A DNA stretch of 64,000 nucleotides, taken from contig CAXQZU010000052.1 in NCBI GenBank assembly GCA_964228555.1, positions 1 to 64,000 on the forward strand, given 5' to 3'. This document shows, in pieces, positions 20,718-28,264 of this stretch; position 1 is the stretch's first letter; the number at the start of each line of letters is the position of its first letter. The DNA is from CAXQZU01 sp964228555 (GTDB lineage Bacteria > Planctomycetota > PLA2 > JAEUHO01). The notes under the pieces were generated by a model, which saw nothing but the letters and a program-made list of their open reading frames with translations, was not told the DNA's origin and ran no database searches. Made by a program: the position numbers and the translations under genes.

Positions 20718-20733
20718 CCCGCCGGAGGCCCCC

Positions 20734-21912
20734 ATGACCCGCCCCTCGCGACGGCTGCTGCGTGGCGCATGCACCGCGCTGGCCGCCTGCCTGGCCACCG
20801 CGGCCCTCACGCAGCCCCTCTCCGCGGCGGCCGACACGCTGGTGCTGCAGGGCGGCACGCGCCTGGAGGGCGTGGTGCTGGCCCGCGAGGGCGAGGGCAC
20901 CACGGGCACCGTGCGCGTGCTGCTGCCGGCCGGGCAGGAGCTGGTGCTGGCGGCCGCCGACGTGGCGCAGGTGCTGCCCGACCCCGAGGCCCCGCAGGGC
21001 GAGCAGGTGGTGCGCTTCCGCGGCGGCAAGGGCGCGCCCGAGGGCTTGCAGGTGGCGCTGCTGCACCTCGTGCATGGCACCACGGGCCGGCGCGTGGACC
21101 TCGTCGGCGCCGTGCACATCGCCGACCTGGCCTACTACCGCGAGGTGCAGCGCCTGCTGGAAGCCGCCGACCTCGTGCTCTACGAGCTGGTCAAGCCCGA
21201 GGGCGTGGACGACGTCGAGGCGCAGCCCAAGGACGAGGGCGGGCACCCGCTGCGCGACTTCCAGCGCCGGATGGCCGGCTGGTTCGGCTTCGCGCACCAG
21301 ATGGAGGGCATCGCCTACGACCGCCCCCACTTCGTGCACGCCGACATGACGATGGAGCAGTTCATGGCGGCCGCCCAGTCGATGGGCGGCTCGCCGCTCA
21401 CGCGCATGCTGGGCCTGCCCGGCAAGGGCGAGGCTGCGACGCCCGCACCCGGCGGCACGCCGGGAGGGTCGCCCCCTCCCTCGACCGCGCCCTCCGCAGG
21501 CCCGGACCCGGCGCTCGGCATGCAGGTGAAGATGCTCGAGGGCCTGCTGCGCGGCATGGGCATCGACGACCCGCGCCGGGGGCCCGGCGTGCGCCGCAGC
21601 CTCAAGTCGATGCTGGGCCGCATGATGGGCTCCATGAGCACGCGGCTGGGCGCCTTGCTGGGCAGCGAGGCCAGCGAGCTGGTCGTGGAGCGTCGCAACG
21701 CGGTGGCGCTGGAGCGGCTGGCGCAGGCGCCGGAGGCCGCGCGCAGCGTGGCCATCTTCTACGGCGCCGCGCACCTGCCGGACCTCGAGCAGCGCCTGCT
21801 CGCGCAGGGCTACCGGCGCGCTGGCGGCCGCTGGCTGCTGGCGTGGGACCTGGCCGCAGCACCCGCCACGCCCGCCCCGCCGGCCCAGCCTGCAGCCCCG
21901 GCGGCCCGCTAG
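20734..21912 (+). CDS. Exported TraB/GumN-like protein
   Basis: 392 aa with a signal peptide (hydrophobic 12-28, SAAADT). A short beta-rich N-terminal region (LVLQGGTRLEGVVLAREG) is followed by TraB-like text: VDLVGAVHIADLAYYREVQR, then LVLYELVKPEG, VVERRNAVALERL and VAIFYGAAHLPDLEQRL. Those GxxH and Glu/Arg positions match the TraB/PrgY/GumN group, thought to be metal-dependent hydrolases, but its substrate is unknown. A Gly/Pro-rich linker interrupts the middle (about 240-260). It ends in a Pro/Ala tail. Convergent with frr, 27 nt apart. Confidence 0.75.
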   Translation: MTRPSRRLLRGACTALAACLATAALTQPLSAAADTLVLQGGTRLEGVVLAREGEGTTGTVRVLLPAGQELVLAAADVAQVLPDPEAPQGEQVVRFRGGKGAPEGLQVALLHLVHGTTGRRVDLVGAVHIADLAYYREVQRLLEAADLVLYELVKPEGVDDVEAQPKDEGGHPLRDFQRRMAGWFGFAHQMEGIAYDRPHFVHADMTMEQFMAAAQSMGGSPLTRMLGLPGKGEAATPAPGGTPGGSPPPSTAPSAGPDPALGMQVKMLEGLLRGMGIDDPRRGPGVRRSLKSMLGRMMGSMSTRLGALLGSEASELVVERRNAVALERLAQAPEAARSVAIFYGAAHLPDLEQRLLAQGYRRAGGRWLLAWDLAAAPATPAPPAQPAAPAAR

Positions 21913-21939
21913 GCCCGCGCAGGACCGCCGCCGGCGCGG

Positions 21940-22500
21940 CTAGATCTCCATCAGCTCGGCGGTCTTCTTGTCCACCAGGTCCTTGACCTTGCCCTCGTAG
22001 CCCTTGAGCAGCTCCTGCACCTGCTCCTTGAGGTCGGCGTGCGCGTCCTCGGTGAGCTCGCCGTCCTTGAGGGCCTGGTCGGCGTCCTTGTTGCCGTCGC
22101 GGCGCACGTTGCGCAGCGCCACGAGGCACTCCTCGCCGTGGTCCTTGACCACCTTGCCCAGCTGGCGGCGGCGCTCCTCCGACAGCGGGGGCAGCACGAG
22201 GCGGATCACCTTGCCGTCGCTGCTGGGGTTCAAGCCCAGGTTGGAGGCCTGGATGGCCTTCTCGATGGCCTTGATGATGCTGGCATCGTAGGGCTTGATC
22301 AGGATCTGGCGCGGCTCGGGGCAGCCGATCTGGCCCAGCTGCGACAGCGGCGTCATCGACTCGTAGGCGTTCACCTGCAGGTCGCTCACCAGCGAGGGCG
22401 AGGCACGGCCGGTGCGCACGCCCTTGAGCTGGCCCGCGAGGTGGTTCACCGCCGCCTCGAGCCGCTCCTCGGTGCCCAGCAGGATCTCGTCAGCGCCCAT
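21940..22500 (-). CDS. frr: Ribosome recycling factor
   Basis: 186 aa, the usual length. It splits post-termination 70S ribosomes with EF-G. Family text: VRTGRASPSLV near the N-terminus, TPLSQLGQIGCPEPRQILIK, LPPLSEERRRQLGKVVKDHG, and a C-terminal helix ending in DKKTAELMEI. Last gene of rpsB-tsf-pyrH-frr; 2 nt after the pyrH stop. Confidence 0.97.
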   Translation of the reverse strand: MGADEILLGTEERLEAAVNHLAGQLKGVRTGRASPSLVSDLQVNAYESMTPLSQLGQIGCPEPRQILIKPYDASIIKAIEKAIQASNLGLNPSSDGKVIRLVLPPLSEERRRQLGKVVKDHGEECLVALRNVRRDGNKDADQALKDGELTEDAHADLKEQVQELLKGYEGKVKDLVDKKTAELMEI

Positions 22501-22502
22501 GG

Positions 22503-23255
22503 CTAGTCCTCCGCGTCGAAGCCCACCAGCGTGCCCACGTCCTCGCCGCCCAGCAGGCGCACGAGGTTGCCCGTCACGCCCATGTCGAACACGACGATGG
22601 GCAGGCGGTTCTCCTGGCACATCGTGATGGCCGTGCGGTCCATCACCTTCAGGCGCTTGGCGTACACCTCCTCGAAGGAGATGCGCTCGAAGCGCTTGGC
22701 GTCGCCGGCCCGCTTGGGGTCCTTGTCGTAGACGCCATCCACCTTGGTGCCCTTCAGCAGCACCTCGGCCCCCACCTCCAGCCCGCGCAGCGCCGCGGTG
22801 GTGTCGGTGCTGAAGTACGGGTGGCCCGAGCCGCCCGCCAGGATCACGATGCGGCCCTTCTCCATGTGGCGCATGGCGCGCCGGCGGATGTAGGGCTCGG
22901 CCACGGTGCGCATCTCGATGGCGGAGAGCACGCGGGTGGTCACGCCCTTGGACTCGATGACGTCCTGCAGGGCCAGTGCGTTGACCACCGTGGCCAGCAT
23001 GCCCATCGTGTCGGCCGTGGCGCGCGTCACGCCGTCCAGCCGCGCCTCGGCGCCACGCAGGATGTTGCCCCCGCCGTTGACCACGGCGACCTCGATGCCG
23101 AGGCGGTGCGCCGCCACGATCTCGTCGGCCAGCAAGGCGAGGTTGGAGCCATCCAGCCCGCGCCCCGCACCGTCCCCGAACGCCTCGCCCGACACCTTCA
23201 GCAGGATGCGCTTCCAGCGCGGCTTGGCCGGGGCGGGGGCGCGGCGCCCGGGCAT
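22503..23255 (-). CDS. pyrH: UMP kinase
   Basis: 250 aa. Phosphorylates UMP to UDP in pyrimidine synthesis. Motifs: ILLKVSGEAFG, VVNGGGNILRG, ILAGGSGHPYFSTDTTAALR and KGTKVDGVYDKDPK. The ATG overlaps the tsf TGA by one base (TGATG), showing coupling. Normal length for the hexameric bacterial enzyme. Confidence 0.97.
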   Translation of the reverse strand: MPGRRAPAPAKPRWKRILLKVSGEAFGDGAGRGLDGSNLALLADEIVAAHRLGIEVAVVNGGGNILRGAEARLDGVTRATADTMGMLATVVNALALQDVIESKGVTTRVLSAIEMRTVAEPYIRRRAMRHMEKGRIVILAGGSGHPYFSTDTTAALRGLEVGAEVLLKGTKVDGVYDKDPKRAGDAKRFERISFEEVYAKRLKVMDRTAITMCQENRLPIVVFDMGVTGNLVRLLGGEDVGTLVGFDAED

Positions 23256-24112
23256 CAGGCGCCGGCCACGTGCAGGACGAAGTCCTTCACGGTGGCGCCG
23301 CGCGACTTGAGCACGGAGGCCACGCTCTGCTTCTCGTCCACGTACCAGCCCTGGTCGGGCAGCACCTTCTCCTTGAAGAAGGACTCGACCTTGCCCTTGA
23401 CCACGTTCTCGATCACCTGGGCAGGCTTGCCAGCCATCTTCGGGTCCTGCGCCACCTGCGCAGCCAGGATCTCGCGCTCCTTGGCCACCTGGTCGGCGGG
23501 GATCTGGTCGCGCGAGATGGCCACGGGCTTGCTGAACACGATGTGCTGGCACAGCTGCTTGCCCACCTCGTCCACCTCGGGCCCCGTCTTCGTGACCACG
23601 AGGCGCGCTAGCGCGGCCGTGCGGTCGTCGTGGTGGACGTAGGAGCAGAGCTTCTCGCCCGGGCCGGCCGTCCAGGCCGTGACCCCGCCGAGGTCCATGT
23701 TCTCGCCGATCTTGGCGATCAGCGCGCCGAGCGCATCGGCCACGGTAGCGCCCTCGGGGCCACCCCACGGCGCGGCCTTGAGCGCCGCCACGTCCGCCGG
23801 CTTGCGCGCGTGCGCGATGGCCAGCACCTTGTCCGCGAAGGCCTTGAAGTCGGCGGTGTTCCGCACCGGCTCGGTCTCGCAGCGCACCAGCACCGCCGTG
23901 GCCTCTGCACCGTCGGCGCGGAAGCGCACCACGCCCTCGGCCATGGTGCGGCCGGCCTTGCTGGCCGCCGCCTTGAGGCCCGCCTTGCGCAGGTCCTCGA
24001 TGGCCTTCTCCATGTTGCCGCCGGCCGCGACCAGCGCCTGCTTGCACTGCATCATCGGCAGCCCGGTGGCAGCACGCAGGTCCATCACGAGCTTGGGGTT
24101 GATGTCAGCCAT
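23255..24112 (-). CDS. tsf: Elongation factor Ts
   Basis: 285 aa nucleotide exchange factor for EF-Tu. The N-terminal UBA-like part has LRAATGLPMMQCKQAL and AIEDLRKAGL, while GVVRFRADGAEATAVLVRCE and DLGGVTAWTAG belong to the core domains. It follows rpsB after a 105-nt gap that contains GC hairpins. Confidence 0.97.
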   Translation of the reverse strand: MADINPKLVMDLRAATGLPMMQCKQALVAAGGNMEKAIEDLRKAGLKAAASKAGRTMAEGVVRFRADGAEATAVLVRCETEPVRNTADFKAFADKVLAIAHARKPADVAALKAAPWGGPEGATVADALGALIAKIGENMDLGGVTAWTAGPGEKLCSYVHHDDRTAALARLVVTKTGPEVDEVGKQLCQHIVFSKPVAISRDQIPADQVAKEREILAAQVAQDPKMAGKPAQVIENVVKGKVESFFKEKVLPDQGWYVDEKQSVASVLKSRGATVKDFVLHVAGA

Positions 24113-24217
24113 GGGTCTCCTCGCTCTGGGGCGCGCTCGCGCGCGACCCGGTGGGACGGATGGGGACGGGAAGGGGCGCGCGGGCCTCGGGCGGGGAGCC
24201 CGTGCGGCCGGCGCAGG

Positions 24218-25120
24218 CTAGGCCTGGGGCGCCTCGCCCGACGGCGCAGCCGCCGCATCGCCCTCGGCGCGACGCTTGTCGGCCTCGGCCCGCAGCTTCT
24301 TCTGCCACTCGATCTCGACCTGCTTGCGCTGGCGCTCCTGCTCGCGCTTGGCCTCTTCCTCGCGGCGCCGCTCGGCCTCGGCCTTCTCGCGCTCGGCCTC
24401 GACCTGCCGCCACTCCTTGAGGCCCTCCTCCATGGCGTCGCCGGCCTTGCCGAGGATGAGGCTCACCGAGCGCATGGCGTCGTCGTTGCCGGGGATCAGG
24501 ATGTCGATCGGGTCCGGATCGCAGTCGGTGTCCAGCAGCGCGATCACCGGGATGCGCATCTTGTTGGCCTCGTCCACCGCGATGTGCTCGTTGCGGGGGT
24601 CCACCACCAGCAGGGCGGCGGGCAGCTCGGTGAGGTCGCGCACGCCCTCGAGGTTCTTGAGGATCTTCTTCTTCTCGGTGCGCACGCGCGCCTGCGCCTT
24701 CTTGCTCTGCTCGGCGAACTCGGCCGAGGCCTCGTCAGCCTCCAGCTCGGCGAGGCGCTCGAGGCGCGTGCGGATGGTGCGGAAGTTCGTCAGCGTGCCG
24801 CCCAGCCAGCGCTCCGTCACGTACGGCATCTGGGTGCGCTCGGCCACCGCGCGCACGGCGTCCTTGGCCGAGCGCTTGGTGCCCACGATCAGGATCTTGC
24901 CGCCCTCGGCGGACAGCGCCCGGAGGAAGTGGCACGCACGCACGAGGCCGCGCACCGTCTGCTGCAGGTCGATGATGTGGATCGCGTTGCGCTTGCTGTG
25001 GATGTAGCGGCGCATCTTCGGGTTCCACCGGCTGGCGCGGTGACCGAAGTGGACGCCGTTCTCGATCAGCGTCTCGGCGGTGAGCTGGACGGGGGCAGAC
25101 GGTGCGGTGGACTGCGACAA
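24218..25120 (-). CDS. rpsB: 30S ribosomal protein uS2 with charged C-terminal extension
   Basis: 300 aa against about 240 in E. coli. Core motifs: ENGVHFGHRASRWNPKMRRY, SVQ-type text replaced by HIIDLQQTV, and VIALLDTDCDPDPIDILIPG. The last 60 residues are a Glu/Arg/Lys-rich helix (EKAEAERRREEEAKREQ) ending in an Ala-rich tail. No ATG or GTG fits the expected N-terminus; the start is TTG at 25120 with GGAG about 10 nt upstream. First gene of rpsB-tsf-pyrH-frr, behind a candidate promoter and a perfect hairpin. Confidence 0.95.
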   Translation of the reverse strand: MSQSTAPSAPVQLTAETLIENGVHFGHRASRWNPKMRRYIHSKRNAIHIIDLQQTVRGLVRACHFLRALSAEGGKILIVGTKRSAKDAVRAVAERTQMPYVTERWLGGTLTNFRTIRTRLERLAELEADEASAEFAEQSKKAQARVRTEKKKILKNLEGVRDLTELPAALLVVDPRNEHIAVDEANKMRIPVIALLDTDCDPDPIDILIPGNDDAMRSVSLILGKAGDAMEEGLKEWRQVEAEREKAEAERRREEEAKREQERQRKQVEIEWQKKLRAEADKRRAEGDAAAAPSGEAPQA

Positions 25121-25171
25121 GCCGGACTCCAGGAGCCCCCGCGTCAGCGGGAGGCGGGCATGATGCGGGGC

Positions 25172-25194
25172 GGGAGGGCCGCCAGGGCCCTCCC
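25172..25194 (-). promoter_or_regulatory. Perfect hairpin in the rpsB leader
   Basis: Arms GGGAGGGCC and GGCCCTCCC (9 bp) with a 5-nt loop, between the candidate rpsB promoter and the TTG start. No T-run. rpsB leaders in other bacteria bind S2 for feedback control, so this may be a regulatory structure; a leftover terminator of lpxA is the alternative. Confidence 0.4.
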
Positions 25195-25228
25195 GTGCCG
25201 AGGTCAGGCGACCCCGGGCGAACGGCTG

Positions 25229-25256
25229 ATGGTAGCCCTTGGCCCGAGGGGGTCAA
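25229..25256 (-). promoter_or_regulatory. Promoter of rpsB-tsf-pyrH-frr
   Basis: Minus strand TTGACC (25256-25251), 16-nt spacer, TACCAT (25234-25229). Both boxes match sigma-70 consensus well for so GC-rich a genome. Predicted leader about 100 nt. Confidence 0.5.
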
Positions 25257-25294
25257 GGCGAGCGCGAGCGCCTAGAGGCTTGGCCCGCAACGAG

Positions 25295-26140
25295 TTAGGA
25301 GCGGCGTGGGGCGCCCGGGGCGGGCGCGGGGGCGCCTGCGGCCCGCAGCGGCTCGGCGGCACGGCCCTGGCGGCCCCGCTCGCTGGCCCGCACGCTGGCC
25401 ACGAACTCCATCACCAGCGGCTCGTCGGCGCACTCGCGCTCCAGCCGCGCCAGCGCCTCGCTGGCCGGCTCCCGCTTGGCGAGGAACACGCTGCGCACCG
25501 CCCGCTCGACGCGCTCGACGGCGTCCGCCGGCAGGCCGGCGCGCTGCATGCCCACCGTGTTCACGCCACGCACGCGGGCCGGGTGCCCCTCGACGATGGT
25601 GAAGGGATGGATGTCCTGCGTGACGCGCGTGAGGCCGCCCACGTACGCCAGGCGGCCCACGGTGGTGAAGTGGTGGCAGGCCGCCGCGCCGTTGAGGATG
25701 GCGCGGTCGCCCACGCGGATGTGGCCCGCAAGCAGCACGTGGTTCGCCAGCACCACCCGGTCCCCCACCATGCAGTCGTGGGCCACGTGGCTGCCCACCA
25801 TGAAGAGCCCGTGGCTGCCCACGCGCGTGAGGCTGCCGCCCTTGAGCGTGCCGGGGTGCACGGTGACGTGCTCGCGGAAGTGGTTGCCCTCCCCGATCTC
25901 CAGCCGCGTGGGCTCGCCGGCGTGCTTGAGGTCTTGCGGGGTGGCTCCGATCACGGCACCGGGATAGATCACGTTGCCGGGGCCCAGCGTGGTGTGCCCC
26001 ATCACCACCGCGTGCGCGTGGAGCACGCAGCCGGCCCCGAGGCGCACCGGGCCCTCCACGACGGCGTAGGGGCCGATCACCACGTCCGGGCCCAGGGTGG
26101 CCTGCGGGTCGACCACGGCGGTGGGGTGCACGCGCGTCAT
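25295..26140 (-). CDS. lpxA: UDP-N-acetylglucosamine acyltransferase LpxA
   Basis: 281 aa. Transfers the 3-hydroxyacyl chain to UDP-GlcNAc, first step of lipid A synthesis. The left-handed beta-helix hexapeptide repeats run about 1-180, and the catalytic His lies in MVGSHVAHDCMVG. HPFTIVEGHPARVRGVN is the family C-terminal hinge. The last 20 residues are an extra Ala/Pro tail, and it has the only TAA stop in the window. The ATG overlaps the lpxC-fabZ TGA (ATGA). Confidence 0.95.
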   Translation of the reverse strand: MTRVHPTAVVDPQATLGPDVVIGPYAVVEGPVRLGAGCVLHAHAVVMGHTTLGPGNVIYPGAVIGATPQDLKHAGEPTRLEIGEGNHFREHVTVHPGTLKGGSLTRVGSHGLFMVGSHVAHDCMVGDRVVLANHVLLAGHIRVGDRAILNGAAACHHFTTVGRLAYVGGLTRVTQDIHPFTIVEGHPARVRGVNTVGMQRAGLPADAVERVERAVRSVFLAKREPASEALARLERECADEPLVMEFVASVRASERGRQGRAAEPLRAAGAPAPAPGAPRRS

Positions 26141-27501
26141 GCCTGCGAAGCCTCCGTCAGGGCGAAGTTGAGCCGTGCCTCGGCCACGAGCGAGCCGTCC
26201 ACGGAGGCCCGGCAGCGCACGCGGCCGCGGCCGCCGGCGAGGCGCAGCGTCTCGGCCTCCAGCCGCAGCTGGTCTCCCGGCACCACCGTGCGCCGGAACT
26301 TCACGCGGTCGATGCTCATGAGCACCGGCAGCCGGCCCGACAGCTCCAGCTTGCGCAGCAACAGCAGGCCCGCCAGCTGGGCCAGCGCCTCCACGATCAG
26401 CACGCCGGGCATGATCGGCTCGGCCGGGTAGTGGCCCTGGAAGAAGGGCTCGTTGACGCTCACGTTCTTGAGGCCGACCGCGCGCTGGAAGCCGTCCATC
26501 TCCACCACGCGGTCCACCAGCAGGAAGGGGTAGCGATGCGGCAGGACGCGCCGCACCTGCGTGGCGCCCAGGCTGCCCGGGCGGGGCGCGAACGGCCCGG
26601 GGCCCGCCTCGGCGGCGACGGCGGCGGACGGCGCGGCCAAGGCCGCATCGGCGTCCCCGCGACGCAGCGCGCGCACGAGGTCCTGGTTGGCCTCGTGCCC
26701 GGTGCGGTGGGCCAGCACCACGCCCTGCAGGTCGGCACCGAGCAGGAACAGGTCGCCCATCAGGTCCAGCAGCTTGTGCCGGGCCGGCTCGTCGGGCCAG
26801 CGCACGGCGTTGTCGCGCACGCCACCGCCTGCCTGCAGCACCAGCGTGTTGTCCGTCGTGGCGCCCTTGCCCAGCCCGGCCTTGCGCAGGGCGTCGGCCT
26901 CGGCCTCGAGGCAGAAGGTGCGCGCCGGCGCGACCTCGCGCCGGAAGGTCTCGAGGTCCACCGGGAAGGTGACGTGCTGGCGGCCCGGCCACCCGTCGCC
27001 GTAGTCCAGCGTGTAGCCCAGCACGAGGCCCTCGCGGCCGGGCAGCGCCGTGATGGCCGCGCCCTCCCCCGCTGCCACCGTGACCGGCCGCGAGATCACC
27101 AGCCGCTCGCGCGGCGCATCCTGCTCGCAGGGCGCGCACGACTCCACCAGCGCAAGGAAGGCCTGCGCCGAGCCATCCAGGCCGGGGCACTCGGCGCCGT
27201 CGATCTCCACCTCCAGGTTGTCCACCTGCAGGGCCATCAGGGCCGCCAGCAGGTGCTCGATGGTGTGCACCTCGGCACCGCCCGGCGCCTGCAGCGAGGT
27301 GCAGCGCGGCCGCTTGCCGATGTGCGCGTGGCCCGCCGGGATGCGCGGCCGCGTGGGCAGGTCGGTGCGCACGAAGGTGACGCCGCTGCCCGGCGCCGCC
27401 GGCTTCACGCGCAGCGTCGTGCGCACGCCGGAGTGCAGGCCCACGCCCACCACCTCGCCCTCGCGCGCCACGCTGCGCTGTCGGCGGGGCAGGCTTGCCA
27501 T
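26137..27501 (-). CDS. Bifunctional LpxC deacetylase / FabZ dehydratase
   Basis: 454 aa fusion. Residues about 1-285 are LpxC, the zinc deacetylase that commits UDP-acyl-GlcNAc to lipid A: HTIEHLLAALMALQVDNLEV, and later HKLLDLMGDL supply the zinc ligands. After a short Ala-rich linker, about 305-454 is FabZ, hydroxyacyl-ACP dehydratase: LPHRYPFLLVDRV with the active His, and GHYPAEPIMPGVLIVEALAQ with the active Glu. The same fusion is known in Bacteroidota and relatives. It lies 34 nt after ompH and overlaps lpxA by 4 nt. Confidence 0.95.
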   Translation of the reverse strand: MASLPRRQRSVAREGEVVGVGLHSGVRTTLRVKPAAPGSGVTFVRTDLPTRPRIPAGHAHIGKRPRCTSLQAPGGAEVHTIEHLLAALMALQVDNLEVEIDGAECPGLDGSAQAFLALVESCAPCEQDAPRERLVISRPVTVAAGEGAAITALPGREGLVLGYTLDYGDGWPGRQHVTFPVDLETFRREVAPARTFCLEAEADALRKAGLGKGATTDNTLVLQAGGGVRDNAVRWPDEPARHKLLDLMGDLFLLGADLQGVVLAHRTGHEANQDLVRALRRGDADAALAAPSAAVAAEAGPGPFAPRPGSLGATQVRRVLPHRYPFLLVDRVVEMDGFQRAVGLKNVSVNEPFFQGHYPAEPIMPGVLIVEALAQLAGLLLLRKLELSGRLPVLMSIDRVKFRRTVVPGDQLRLEAETLRLAGGRGRVRCRASVDGSLVAEARLNFALTEASQA

Positions 27502-27535
27502 GGTGGCGCCTCGCAGCCCGGCACGGCGCCGGGGG

Positions 27536-28123
27536 CTAGCGGCCTCCCGCGGCGGGGAAGGACTTCTTCACCGCCTCGGTGATGTCCAGGTCCGGGCTCC
27601 AGTAGGCCACGGTGCGCACGATGATGTTCGGGATCAGCTCGTCGGGCGACTTGCCCGACAGCTTCTCCTTGGTCATCTGCAGCACGAGGCCGAAGCCGTT
27701 CTCGCGCGCGTGCCGTGCCACGAGGGCCACCACCTCCGCGTGCACGCGGATCAGGGTGGCCATGTAGGCGTCCTGCGCCACCTTGACCTTCCACTTGAGG
27801 TCGAACTCGGCGTTCATCTTCTTCTGCGCGACCACCTTCTCCTGCGCGGCACGGCCGGGCGCGCCCTGCGCCACCTCGATCTTGAGCTTCTCCTCCAGCG
27901 CCGCGACCTCCTTCTTCACCACGTCGAACTCGGCCTGCGCCGTCTTGGCCGCCGACTCCAGCTCGGCCTGGGCCTGCGCGGTGCCGGGATAGGCGTTGAT
28001 CAGCTCGAGGATGTCCACGACGCCCACGGGCATCGGGGCCGGGGCCGCCGCAGCCGGCGCAGGCAGCACGCAGGCGGCCGCGAGGGCCAGCAGCAGGACG
28101 GGCGTGGCGATCGAGCGCAGCAT
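27536..28123 (-). CDS. Periplasmic chaperone, Skp/OmpH family
   Basis: 195 aa. A signal peptide (hydrophobic 7-20, APAAAAPAP) precedes VGVVDILELINAYPGTAQAQ, the usual OmpH opening, and a long coiled coil (about 55-130, EVAALEEKLKIEVAQG). Skp holds unfolded outer-membrane proteins on the way to BamA, whose gene is directly upstream. The C-terminal strand region (NIIVRTVAYWSPDLDITEAV) matches the family closing strand. Confidence 0.85.
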   Translation of the reverse strand: MLRSIATPVLLLALAAACVLPAPAAAAPAPMPVGVVDILELINAYPGTAQAQAELESAAKTAQAEFDVVKKEVAALEEKLKIEVAQGAPGRAAQEKVVAQKKMNAEFDLKWKVKVAQDAYMATLIRVHAEVVALVARHARENGFGLVLQMTKEKLSGKSPDELIPNIIVRTVAYWSPDLDITEAVKKSFPAAGGR

Positions 28124-28264
28124 GCGGGACTCCGTCAGGGGGGAGGGGGACCTTCCCGGCGAGATCGGCGCATTGTGGCCCTGACTCAAGGCCTGTCGCC
28201 CCCCGGGAGCAGAGCCCGGCCACCGCCCCGGCAGGGTGCGGACCCAGCCGGGCGGGGCGCGCGG

